From assembly GCA_025362765.1 (NCBI GenBank), contig JANYFI010000764.1, forward strand, positions 1 through 6,603: a stretch of DNA of 6,603 bases. Reading direction: 5' to 3'. The notes beneath the pieces are model-generated. The model worked only from the letters and a program-made list of their open reading frames with translations. It was not told the origin of the DNA and searched no databases. Below are positions 1-5,631 of the stretch, one piece after another. A program made the position numbers and the translations under genes. This DNA is from Ferruginibacter sp. Its GTDB lineage: Bacteria; Bacteroidota; Bacteroidia; Chitinophagales; Chitinophagaceae. Positions within the stretch are counted from its first letter, which is position 1. Each line of letters starts with the position of its first letter.

Positions 1-91
1 TATTACGGCGTATCTGCAAAATGTTTTTTGTAAATAGCCAAACGGCAGCGGCCAGTATAGCTAAGAAAATAATTTGCGGAACAATATGCAT
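1..91 (-). CDS. N-terminus of a membrane protein, probably a Fe-S oxidoreductase (partial)
   Basis: Reading the minus strand from the ATG at 91 gives 30 open codons that run off the left edge. The peptide starts MHIVPQIIFLAILAAAVWLF and continues TKNILQIRRN. It is one hydrophobic helix (about residues 4-22) followed by a basic cytoplasmic-side patch. This start, a helix followed by 'I-R-R-N', resembles the N-terminus of the membrane-anchored (Fe-S)-binding oxidoreductases common in Bacteroidota, which are related to heterodisulfide reductase subunits and carry two CCG/4Fe-4S modules further on. None of the cysteine motifs lies inside the window, so the family call is from memory of N-termini only. 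The gene diverges from the phosphoribosyltransferase at 197. A purine-rich AAAGACC stretch (minus strand, 94-100) precedes the start. That a coding N-terminus lies here is fairly likely; the function is tentative. Confidence 0.5.
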   Translation of the reverse strand, partial: MHIVPQIIFLAILAAAVWLFTKNILQIRRN

Positions 92-166
92 AAGGTCTTT
101 TTATATGGCTAAGTTAATTATCAAAAACCAACTATACTAATTATGAGCAATTATTGAATATTGATT

Positions 167-174
167 TACTTTCG
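167..174 (+). promoter_or_regulatory. Candidate Bacteroidota -7 promoter element for the phosphoribosyltransferase
   Basis: TACTTTCG is one mismatch from the Bacteroidota -7 consensus TAnnTTTG and lies 22 bases before the ATG at 197. Transcription would then begin near 178-182. No good TTG -33 element sits at the usual distance; the only TTG upstream, at 154-156, is too close. If real, this element excludes the upstream TTG at 161 as the start codon. Confidence 0.4.
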
Positions 175-186
175 TACAATACAAAT

Positions 187-191
187 GAGGG
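187..191 (+). promoter_or_regulatory. Shine-Dalgarno-like site supporting the ATG at 197
   Basis: GAGGG, five bases before the ATG at 197, is a good anti-16S match. It favours that start over the in-frame ATG at 185 or the TTG at 161. Such sites are uncommon in Bacteroidota, so the match is useful but not decisive. Confidence 0.5.
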
Positions 192-196
192 ATTGC

Positions 197-706
197 ATGG
201 CAAACAGAAAATATATTCTTACAAAAGAAACCGTTGAAAAAAAACTTCGCCGTATGGCGTTGGAAGTAGCAGAACGCAATTATGGGGAGCAGCAACTGGT
301 GTTGGTAGGCATCAAAGACAGCGGGCTCATTATTGCTCATAAGATCAGTCACTATTTAAAAGATATTTTTAACGGTGAAGTAATTGTGATTGCCATGACG
401 ATAGATAAAAAAAATCCGGGCGTTATTGAAATTGAACCTGTGATTGATTTTAATGACAAAATTATTTTGTTGATTGATGATGTAGCCAATACGGGCAAAG
501 CCATGCTTTATGCGTTGAAACCTTTTTTGGAAGCCAGGCCAAAAAAAATACAAACACTTGCCATGGTAGAACGTACGCATAAATCTTTTCCTATTGAGGT
601 GGATTATGTAGGGCTAAGCTTTTCAACAACGCTGGATCAGCATATTTATGTGGAAGTAGAAGATACTGATGTGATCGGCGCATGGATGGAAGAAGATGCC
701 CCCTAA
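197..706 (+). CDS. PyrR-like phosphoribosyltransferase family protein
   Basis: The 169-residue protein is a type I phosphoribosyltransferase, an enzyme that joins a base to PRPP or runs the reverse reaction. It should be cytosolic. Visible motifs are the pyrophosphate-loop region VGIKDSG (37-43), the PRPP-binding loop ILLIDDVANTGKAM (90-103) with the paired acids Asp94-Asp95, and a C-terminal block ERTHKSFPIEVDYVG (125-139). The last block closely parallels the 'VDRGHRELPI..DYVG' signature of PyrR, the bifunctional pyrimidine attenuator and uracil phosphoribosyltransferase. The hood segment between residues 66 and 76 is short compared with PyrR, and no pyr genes or attenuator are nearby, so a regulatory role in pyrimidine synthesis is not shown. 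The ATG at 197 was chosen because of the GAGGG site and because the candidate promoter overlaps the longer TTG start (161). The gene stands alone, divergent from the Fe-S-like gene and convergent with the DUF2279 gene. The 78-bp gap to the latter is T-rich without a convincing hairpin. Confidence 0.85.
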   Translation: MANRKYILTKETVEKKLRRMALEVAERNYGEQQLVLVGIKDSGLIIAHKISHYLKDIFNGEVIVIAMTIDKKNPGVIEIEPVIDFNDKIILLIDDVANTGKAMLYALKPFLEARPKKIQTLAMVERTHKSFPIEVDYVGLSFSTTLDQHIYVEVEDTDVIGAWMEEDAP

Positions 707-784
707 ATCTCCGCCACAACGGTCTTTTGTAGCGTAAGCTGCGATGCTGTTATCTTTTTTTGCCTTTTTAATTTTTACTTCTTT

Positions 785-1846
785 CTAAAAGTGCAGCGCA
801 TGTACTTTAAAACTGCCTCTGCTAAATTCAAGACTGGGTGTAGGAAATTTAAAGGCGCTTAACACGGTCAATAAAAAGCGGATACTTTTCTTATTGGTTT
901 TTATTTTGGTGAGGTCAATATCTGGTGCCAGGTACCATTGCCGGTAACGTTGTATGTCACTTCTGTCAAATATTACGTTGCCGTTTTTGTCTTTTGCCAC
1001 ATTGCTTCTGGCGCCAAACATACCATCTGCGCCATAGCCGAAAGCAACTGCCAGCCAGCCAGGCAAATTACTCTGTGGCAAAAAAGATTTCAGGTTGGCA
1101 CTGGCCCAATAGCTTTGCGCATTGTAGTCTTTTATAAAACGTTCGCCCAGTGTTTTTCCGTAAATTTCATTGGCACGCTGGTTTAATTGTGCGTCACCAT
1201 ATTTATTTTTATGAAAAGAGAATTTTATTTTTATCCGCTGATCATTCCAGGCAAGTTCCTGGCCGATAAGTAATGCGCTTCCCGCAACATTGGCGCTAAA
1301 ATCCCCCCAGCTAAAGCCCCATTCCGTACTAAAGCCATCCATTATTTCAATGGCACTTTGATACACCATACCGCTTAAGCCCCCCAGCCAAATTTGTTTT
1401 TTTCGGTCAATACCTGTCCATCGCCATAACTCCATGCTGGCACGGCTTTCAATATAAGCGCTGTAAAAATGCCCAACTTTATCAACCTGTAGCCATTCCG
1501 CATTGTCGTCAAAAAAATGAAAATGGCTGCGGGGGTAATCGGCATACCAGGCAGCATTCAGGCCAACTAGTATGGTGCCGTATCCTACTATATTGGCAGC
1601 GGCAACACCTTTCACCCTTTTTTTTATTTGTTGCGAACTCAGTGTTGGTTGCGATGCGGTATTCGATAATTTAAAGGTAGTTGAGCGTAGCGTATCAGTA
1701 GTAGTAATCTTGATACTGTCTTGAGAAAAAACATGTAGGTAAATTAAAAGCGTAGCAATAAAACATGCCACTTTTTTTGGGGTGACGGTAAAGCATTTGG
1801 ATTTGTTATGCAGTATAATTTGCTGTTCTGGTAAAAAAAATCCCAT
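785..1846 (-). CDS. DUF2279 (YfiM/VanZ-like) envelope protein with signal peptide
   Basis: The 353-residue reading has a hydrophobic segment at 26-40 ending VFSQDS, which looks like a signal peptide cleaved near residue 41, so the mature protein should lie in the periplasm or envelope. The core matches the DUF2279 pattern: VDKVGHFYSAY (121-131), then EIMDGFSTEWGFSWGDFSANVAGSA (about 167-191). This 'DKxxH ... GDxxANxxG' arrangement also resembles VanZ-type proteins. A conserved-looking W..VAFGYGADGMFG block (264-278) follows, and the C-terminus ends in aromatic-rich strands. No biochemical function is established for this family. The start is uncertain. With the ATG at 1846 the signal peptide has an unusually long 25-residue N-region, and the predicted promoter would place the transcript start almost on that ATG. 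A GTG at 1771 (residue 26) would leave a very short N-region. I keep the ATG. The gene is convergent with the phosphoribosyltransferase and divergent from the phospho-sugar mutase. Confidence 0.8.
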   Translation of the reverse strand: MGFFLPEQQIILHNKSKCFTVTPKKVACFIATLLIYLHVFSQDSIKITTTDTLRSTTFKLSNTASQPTLSSQQIKKRVKGVAAANIVGYGTILVGLNAAWYADYPRSHFHFFDDNAEWLQVDKVGHFYSAYIESRASMELWRWTGIDRKKQIWLGGLSGMVYQSAIEIMDGFSTEWGFSWGDFSANVAGSALLIGQELAWNDQRIKIKFSFHKNKYGDAQLNQRANEIYGKTLGERFIKDYNAQSYWASANLKSFLPQSNLPGWLAVAFGYGADGMFGARSNVAKDKNGNVIFDRSDIQRYRQWYLAPDIDLTKIKTNKKSIRFLLTVLSAFKFPTPSLEFSRGSFKVHALHF

Positions 1847-1850
1847 AAAA

Positions 1851-1894
1851 CAAAAATAATAGTATCTGTTGTTAATGAGATACTATTATTTTTG
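1851..1894. promoter_or_regulatory. Perfect 17-bp inverted repeat carrying mirror-image -7 promoter elements
   Basis: CAAAAATAATAGTATCT (1851-1867) is exactly reverse-complementary to 1878-1894, with a 10-base spacer (GTTGTTAATG). The right arm ends TATTTTTG (1887-1894), an exact match to the Bacteroidota -7 consensus TAnnTTTG, 20 bases before the ATG of the phospho-sugar mutase. The left arm carries the same element on the minus strand (1858-1851), only four bases before the ATG at 1846. A TTG at 1869-1871 could be the plus-strand -33 box, though its 15-base spacing is slightly short. The symmetry suggests a two-way promoter, a dimeric-regulator operator, or both. It is not a terminator, since it lies between two gene starts. 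Confidence 0.65.
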
Positions 1895-1914
1895 AGTACT
1901 TAAAATATGAAACA

Positions 1915-3639
1915 ATGGATACTAACATTCAACAAAAAATAGACGGCTGGTTATCCGGCAATTACGAACAATCCGTAAAAGATACCATCATACAACTGCA
2001 AAAAGATAATCCAGGTGAACTGGCTGATGCTTTTTATAAGAACCTGGAATTTGGCACAGGCGGCTTACGCGGACTGATGGGTGTGGGCACTAACCGAATG
2101 AACAAATATACCGTTGGTATGGCAACACAGGGCTATGCTAACTATTTAAAGAAGTGTTTTACAGGCGAAATAAAAGTAGCCATTGCTCATGACTGTCGCA
2201 ACAACAGCAGGTTTTTCGCTGAAACAACGGCTAATGTTTTCGCCGCCAATGGCGTAAAGGTATTTTTGTTTGAAGCCTTGCGCCCCACACCTGAATTAAG
2301 TTTCGCCATCCGCAGTTTAGGCTGCCAGGGCGGGGTGGTTTGTACTGCCTCTCACAATCCAAAAGAATACAATGGCTATAAAGCTTATTGGGATGATGGC
2401 GCCCAAATGGTAACACCGCATGATGAAAATGTAATTGTAGAAGTAGATAAAATCGCTTCGGTAGATGATGTGAAATGGAGTGGAGGAGAAGCAAACATTA
2501 CTATCTTAGGAAAAGATATGGATGAAGCTTATCTCTCCATGGTAAAGGGTTTGAGTATTTATCCCGATGTGTGTGCTGCGCAACACGACCTTAAAATTGT
2601 ATACACGCCTATCCATGGCACCGGCATCACCCTGGTACCCTGGGTACTGGCTGAATTTGGCTTTGATAATGTGCATATAGTTAAAGAACAAAGCACACCT
2701 GATGGAAATTTCCCCACAGTTGTATATCCAAATCCTGAAGAAAAGGAAGCTATGAGTATTGGCCTGGCCAACGCAAAACAATTAGATGCGGATATTTTAT
2801 TAGGTACAGATCCTGACAGTGACCGCGTTGCAATCGGCGTTAAAAACGAAAAGGGCGAATGGGTGTTAATGAATGGCAATCAAACCGCCGTACTGGCTTT
2901 TAATTACATGATTGAGGCAAGAAAGACAAAAGGAATTAATCAGCCGAATGATATGGTGGTTAAAACAATTGTTACTACCGATATGATTGATGTCATTGCC
3001 AAAGCAAGCAATATCGCCTGCTACAATGTACTTACCGGGTTTAAATGGATTGCGTCACTGATTAAAGAAAAAGAAGGTAAAGAAAACTACATTATTGGTG
3101 GCGAAGAAAGTTTTGGCTTGATGGTGGGCGATAAAGTGCGTGACAAAGACGCTATCAGCGCTGTTGCGTTATTGTGCGAAATGGCAGCCTATGAAAAGAG
3201 TAAGGGCCGAAGTTTATATGCGAAGATGATTGACCTGTATGTGCAGTTCGGTTTGTACAAGGAAAATCTGGTAAGCATCACTAAAAAAGGAATGAATGGT
3301 GCAAAAGAAATTGCTGACATGATGGAAGGATACCGAAGTAATCCCCCTGCAACTATTGATGGGGTGGCGGTTTCTGCTTTGCTGGATTATGAATTGCAGA
3401 CTGGTAAAAATTTGCAGACTGGTGAAACTTATCCTATTAATCTTCCCAAAAGCAATGTGCTGCAATTTGTATTGAATGATGGCACAAAAATTTCAGCAAG
3501 ACCCAGTGGTACAGAGCCTAAAATAAAATTTTATTTTAGTGTAAATACCAAACTTGCTAATGCTGCGGGATTTGAAGCCGCCAATCAGTTATTGGATGAT
3601 AAATTGAAAAGAATGATTGAAGAAATGAAATTGAAGTAA
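1915..3639 (+). CDS. Phospho-sugar mutase (phosphoglucomutase/phosphomannomutase, PGM2/PgcA type)
   Basis: The 574-residue cytosolic enzyme belongs to the alpha-D-phosphohexomutase superfamily and should interconvert hexose 1- and 6-phosphates, most likely glucose phosphates, feeding glycogen, nucleotide-sugar and envelope-polysaccharide synthesis. All four signature regions are intact and in order. These are the catalytic loop TASHNP (144-149, phosphorylated Ser146), the metal-binding loop GTDPDSDR (297-304, Asp299/301/303), the sugar-recognition loop GEESFG (396-401) and the phosphate-binding loop RPSGTEPK (529-536). The N-terminal FGTGGLRGLMGVGTNRMN (46-63) and the length of about 575 residues fit the long PGM2/PgcA subgroup rather than the shorter ManB/GlmM types. 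Substrate preference between glucose and mannose phosphates cannot be read from the sequence. Only a short leader is expected if the -7 element at 1887-1894 is used. The gene is transcribed alone and ends at the terminator at 3661. Confidence 0.95.
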   Translation: MDTNIQQKIDGWLSGNYEQSVKDTIIQLQKDNPGELADAFYKNLEFGTGGLRGLMGVGTNRMNKYTVGMATQGYANYLKKCFTGEIKVAIAHDCRNNSRFFAETTANVFAANGVKVFLFEALRPTPELSFAIRSLGCQGGVVCTASHNPKEYNGYKAYWDDGAQMVTPHDENVIVEVDKIASVDDVKWSGGEANITILGKDMDEAYLSMVKGLSIYPDVCAAQHDLKIVYTPIHGTGITLVPWVLAEFGFDNVHIVKEQSTPDGNFPTVVYPNPEEKEAMSIGLANAKQLDADILLGTDPDSDRVAIGVKNEKGEWVLMNGNQTAVLAFNYMIEARKTKGINQPNDMVVKTIVTTDMIDVIAKASNIACYNVLTGFKWIASLIKEKEGKENYIIGGEESFGLMVGDKVRDKDAISAVALLCEMAAYEKSKGRSLYAKMIDLYVQFGLYKENLVSITKKGMNGAKEIADMMEGYRSNPPATIDGVAVSALLDYELQTGKNLQTGETYPINLPKSNVLQFVLNDGTKISARPSGTEPKIKFYFSVNTKLANAAGFEAANQLLDDKLKRMIEEMKLK

Positions 3640-3660
3640 ACACTAAAATTTAAAAAAAGT

Positions 3661-3691
3661 AAAATGCCGGAATAAATGCCGGCATTTTTTT
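3661..3691 (+). terminator. Intrinsic terminator of the phospho-sugar mutase gene
   Basis: AAAATGCCGG (3661-3670) pairs perfectly with CCGGCATTTT (3679-3688) around an 8-base loop. The T run continues to 3691, with the stem's own T residues included. The hairpin begins 22 bases after the stop codon. It also shows that the next gene (3787) needs its own promoter. Confidence 0.88.
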
Positions 3692-3786
3692 ATCATGTCA
3701 TCAATAAACCTGCCCAAAAATTATTGTAACGTAAGTTTTTGTTTTATTGAAGAAAATTGGGGTAATTCGTGCCAGTTAAAATACTT

Positions 3787-4443
3787 ATGAGAAATTACGA
3801 AGATAGTTACCGTCACAAGGGCTTACGAAAAAAATTAATGGATGTGCTGAGAGATAAAGGCATTACAGCCGAAGCGGTGCTCACAGCCATGAACAATATT
3901 CCCCGCCATTTTTTTTTAGACAGCGCTTTTGATGAAATAGCCTATGAAGATAGGGCTTTCCCTATCAGTGAAGGACAGACTATTTCGCAACCCTATACGG
4001 TGGCTTATCAAACGCAGTTGCTGCAGGTAAATCCTTTTGATAAAATATTAGAGATTGGTACCGGCAGTATCTACCAGGCAACAGTACTGGCCGAAATGGG
4101 TGCGAAAGTCTTTACGATTGAAAGGCAAAAATTGTTGTTTGAAAAAACGAGAACTTATATTTTTAAATCAAAATATCCCAACCTTAAATTCTTTTTTGGT
4201 GATGGATACGAAGGCTTGCCCACTTATGCGCCTTTTGATAAAGTTATCATCACAGCGGCGGCTCCCTTTATACCTCCTAAACTAATCGAACAATTAAAGA
4301 CGGGAGGTAAAATGGTAATACCTGTTGATGAAGGAGAACACCAGCGTATGTTGCGCATTACAAAAAATGCAGATGGCAGCACCACAGAAGAAGCATTTGA
4401 TAATTTTTCTTTTGTACCGATGCTGAAAGGAAAAAACGGATAA
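3787..4443 (+). CDS. pcm: Protein-L-isoaspartate O-methyltransferase
   Basis: The 218-residue cytosolic enzyme uses S-adenosylmethionine to methylate isoaspartyl residues in aged proteins, starting their repair to aspartate. Family landmarks are present: KGLRKKL (11-17), IPRHFFL (38-44), GQTISQPYTVA (63-73), the SAM-binding motif LEIGTGS-YQ (88-97), GDGYEGLP (138-145), FDKVIITAAAP (150-160) and a C-terminal FSFVPML (207-213). The length is normal. The odd point is residue 95: Ile (ATC, 4069-4071) stands where the family has Gly in GTGSGYQ. Whether activity survives cannot be read from sequence. The ATG at 3787 is preferred because homologues begin a few residues before 'D-Y-x-x-KG'; a GTG at 3769 would add six residues. 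No Shine-Dalgarno site is visible. The membrane-protein gene follows 28 bases after the stop, probably in the same transcript. Confidence 0.92.
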   Translation: MRNYEDSYRHKGLRKKLMDVLRDKGITAEAVLTAMNNIPRHFFLDSAFDEIAYEDRAFPISEGQTISQPYTVAYQTQLLQVNPFDKILEIGTGSIYQATVLAEMGAKVFTIERQKLLFEKTRTYIFKSKYPNLKFFFGDGYEGLPTYAPFDKVIITAAAPFIPPKLIEQLKTGGKMVIPVDEGEHQRMLRITKNADGSTTEEAFDNFSFVPMLKGKNG

Positions 4444-4471
4444 CAGATCATTAAAAAGTGATACTAACCAC

Positions 4472-4777
4472 ATGAAATTTTTTGCGAAACTTGTTTTTAT
4501 ATGTAATTGCTGTTTTGTAATCGCCGTAATATTGCGGCTGGTTGAAAATGCGCATAAAACAAATGCAGTATTTACAGGAAGTATAAAAATACAGCCGCTC
4601 GAAAGCATGTTGGTGATCCTGGGATATGGCGCTATATTCGTCAATTTTATTTTCAACTTTTTTCTGCTGCTGGTGTTCACGTCCCCCAAAAAACCTTTCA
4701 TACCACAATGGCTTAAAGTGATTAATTTTTTGTTTTTAATTGCACAGGTATACTATTTCTTTTTCAGCAAATTTTAA
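4472..4777 (+). CDS. Small three-helix integral membrane protein of unknown function
   Basis: This 101-residue protein has three hydrophobic segments, at about 5-24, 46-70 and 82-98. A short polar loop follows the first (25-45), and a proline- and lysine-rich loop SPKKPFIPQW (71-80) follows the second. The pattern predicts an inner-membrane protein. There is a cysteine cluster in the first helix (CNCC, 11-14) but no catalytic or transport motif I recognise. It starts 28 bases after the methyltransferase stop on the same strand with no terminator between, so co-transcription is likely. I have the impression that similar proteins occur next to this methyltransferase in related genomes, but cannot verify it. 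Its reading frame, length, clean ATG and consistent hydrophobic pattern support a real gene. Confidence 0.72.
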   Translation: MKFFAKLVFICNCCFVIAVILRLVENAHKTNAVFTGSIKIQPLESMLVILGYGAIFVNFIFNFFLLLVFTSPKKPFIPQWLKVINFLFLIAQVYYFFFSKF

Positions 4778-4856
4778 ACGATTTGATACTATGGCAAAAC
4801 CAAAGCAAACCTTAATCTGCAATAAAATATTTGAATGGTATTTTATCAATCTACAT

Positions 4857-4885
4857 AAAAAAGCATGGCAATTGTTGCCATGCTT
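4857..4885 (-). terminator. Intrinsic terminator of the small minus-strand gene, possibly two-way
   Basis: AAGCATGGCAA (4861-4871) is perfectly complementary to TTGCCATGCTT (4875-4885) around a 3-base loop, a strong 11-bp stem. On the minus strand it is followed by a T run (4862-4857), which fits a terminator about 40 bases past the stop of the gene at 4925-5110. On the plus strand the stem is followed by A residues instead, so termination of the methyltransferase/membrane-protein operon here would be weaker. It is nevertheless the only strong hairpin in this convergent gap. Confidence 0.8.
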
Positions 4886-4924
4886 AAAAAAATTTGAAAG
4901 AAATTATTGGTTAATTAATAACGA

Positions 4925-5110
4925 TCAATTATAACGTCTTCTCATTTGTAAGGACGTCCGTTGCTTTTTCTTCAGATTCCACATATCAATTGCACCAAAT
5001 GTGCGGTTGAAATCATCCTGCTTTGAATCTGTTGCAGCTGTTTCATTTAACGAATCTTTCAGGTCATCATTTTTGATAGGGGCGCCAACGCCAGGTGTAT
5101 CAGTTTTCAT
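4925..5110 (-). CDS. Small hypothetical protein, 61 residues, 'FGAIDMWNLKKKQR' type
   Basis: I cannot assign a function. The protein has two parts: a polar, acidic, probably disordered N-terminal half (residues 1-33, rich in Asp, Asn, Thr and Ser) and a C-terminal block FNRTFGAIDMWNLKKKQRTS (34-53) followed by LQMRRRYN. The combination of a short hydrophobic/aromatic motif (FGAIDMWN) with a strongly basic tail resembles short conserved proteins I have seen in Chitinophagaceae, and could contact nucleic acid or a protein partner; that is inference. Gene status is supported by its own exact -7 promoter (5237-5244), a purine-rich AGAGAT just before the ATG, and a strong terminator correctly placed and oriented downstream. 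It has no signal peptide or membrane helix, so it should be cytosolic. It is convergent with the membrane-protein gene. Confidence 0.7.
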   Translation of the reverse strand: MKTDTPGVGAPIKNDDLKDSLNETAATDSKQDDFNRTFGAIDMWNLKKKQRTSLQMRRRYN

Positions 5111-5142
5111 ATCTCTAATTTTAATTTACTAAATAATAAACG

Positions 5143-5171
5143 CCGGTATAAGTTTTGAAATCACTTTCCGG
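5143..5171 (-). promoter_or_regulatory. Possible leader hairpin upstream of the small minus-strand gene
   Basis: In the predicted 5' leader, CCGG (5168-5171) can pair with CCGG (5143-5146), and AAGT can pair with ACTT (5150-5153 with 5163-5166). A small asymmetric bulge separates the two helices and the loop is 9 bases. It lies about 32 bases before the start codon. The stem is short, so a regulatory role is only a suggestion. Confidence 0.25.
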
Positions 5172-5236
5172 AGATTTTCCTTAGCAAGCAATAGTTAGAA
5201 GAACGCCTTAAACCATCTAGTGATGATTTTGCGGCG

Positions 5237-5244
5237 CAAAGATA
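5237..5244 (-). promoter_or_regulatory. Exact -7 promoter element for the small minus-strand gene
   Basis: On the minus strand this reads TATCTTTG, a full match to the Bacteroidota consensus TAnnTTTG, followed by GCGCC. The transcript would start near 5229-5233, giving a leader of roughly 120 bases before the ATG at 5110. I do not see a clean TTG -33 element upstream. Confidence 0.55.
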
Positions 5245-5580
5245 CCGTGTATTTCGATATAATTCTTCGTGATTTAGACATGAAGCGCCTAAAACCTTGT
5301 TAAAGTATTATCTCCTTTTTCTGTTAGTAAAGCAAGATTTAGTTAAAATTTGCCCTAAATTTTCTGTATAGAATAGTAATTAACAGGCAAACAATTAAAA
5401 ATCGCATCGGTTATGTAAAATGGTGAATACACCGACATGCTGTATATTGCAAAACAGCCCTAAATCAAAAAACACATGCTGTAATCTTGGTAAGGAGATG
5501 TTGTAGTAAACAGGGAGAATTATAAAAGTAATCCTTACGTGGTTAATGTATAATTAATTCTATTAACACAATGGTGGTAC
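5245..5580. other. Gene-poor AT-rich intergenic stretch
   Basis: I see no convincing gene, tRNA or structured RNA here. It lies between two divergently oriented genes and is far longer than the other gaps in the window. It holds a 10-bp direct repeat ACATGCTGTA (5435-5444 and 5474-5483), both copies inside a 28-codon open frame (5420-5506) that I do not accept as a gene. It also holds a weak 7-bp inverted pair, GTAAGGA/TCCTTAC (5490-5496 and 5532-5538), separated by 35 bases. It could contain an unrecognised small RNA or the decayed remains of a gene. Confidence 0.5.
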
Positions 5581-5582
5581 TT

Positions 5583-5622
5583 TAAATTTAGCTAAATCAA
5601 TATCTTTATACAGTAAATTTAG
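5583..5622 (+). promoter_or_regulatory. Candidate promoter flanked by direct repeats, upstream of the Omp85-like gene
   Basis: TATCTTTA (5601-5608) is one mismatch from the -7 consensus and ends 23 bases before the ATG at 5632. It is flanked by two identical 9-bp repeats, TAAATTTAG (5583-5591 and 5614-5622), 31 bp apart. The first overlaps a perfect 12-bp palindrome ATTTAGCTAAAT (5586-5597). Repeats on both sides of a -7 box could be operator sites, but in AT-rich DNA such repeats also arise by chance. Confidence 0.35.
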
Positions 5623-5631
5623 AACAGATCA

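Noticed and set aside
161..196. Extended TTG start (161) for the phosphoribosyltransferase
   Set aside because: The TTG overlaps the likely -7 element, lacks a ribosome site, and the added residues do not match the usual family start. The ATG at 197 has GAGGG at the right distance.
707..784. Possible terminator in the gap between the phosphoribosyltransferase and DUF2279 genes
   Set aside because: The gap is T-rich, but I find no stem of useful length before the T runs.
938..1186. Plus-strand open frames inside the DUF2279 gene
   Set aside because: They are antisense shadows of a gene with clear family motifs and a signal peptide on the minus strand.
2231..2879. Minus-strand open frames inside the phospho-sugar mutase gene
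   Set aside because: They are opposite-strand shadows of an enzyme with all four catalytic motifs intact; their translations show no domain pattern.
4822..4846. AT-only inverted repeat ATAAAATA/TATTTTAT as a terminator for the methyltransferase operon
   Set aside because: Eight A-T pairs with a 9-base loop make a weak hairpin without a following T run. In this composition it is likely chance.
4740..4934. A 64-codon plus-strand open frame after the membrane-protein gene
   Set aside because: It overlaps the end of the membrane-protein gene, runs straight through the strong hairpin at 4861-4885 and into the 3' end of the minus-strand gene, and shows no recognisable protein pattern.
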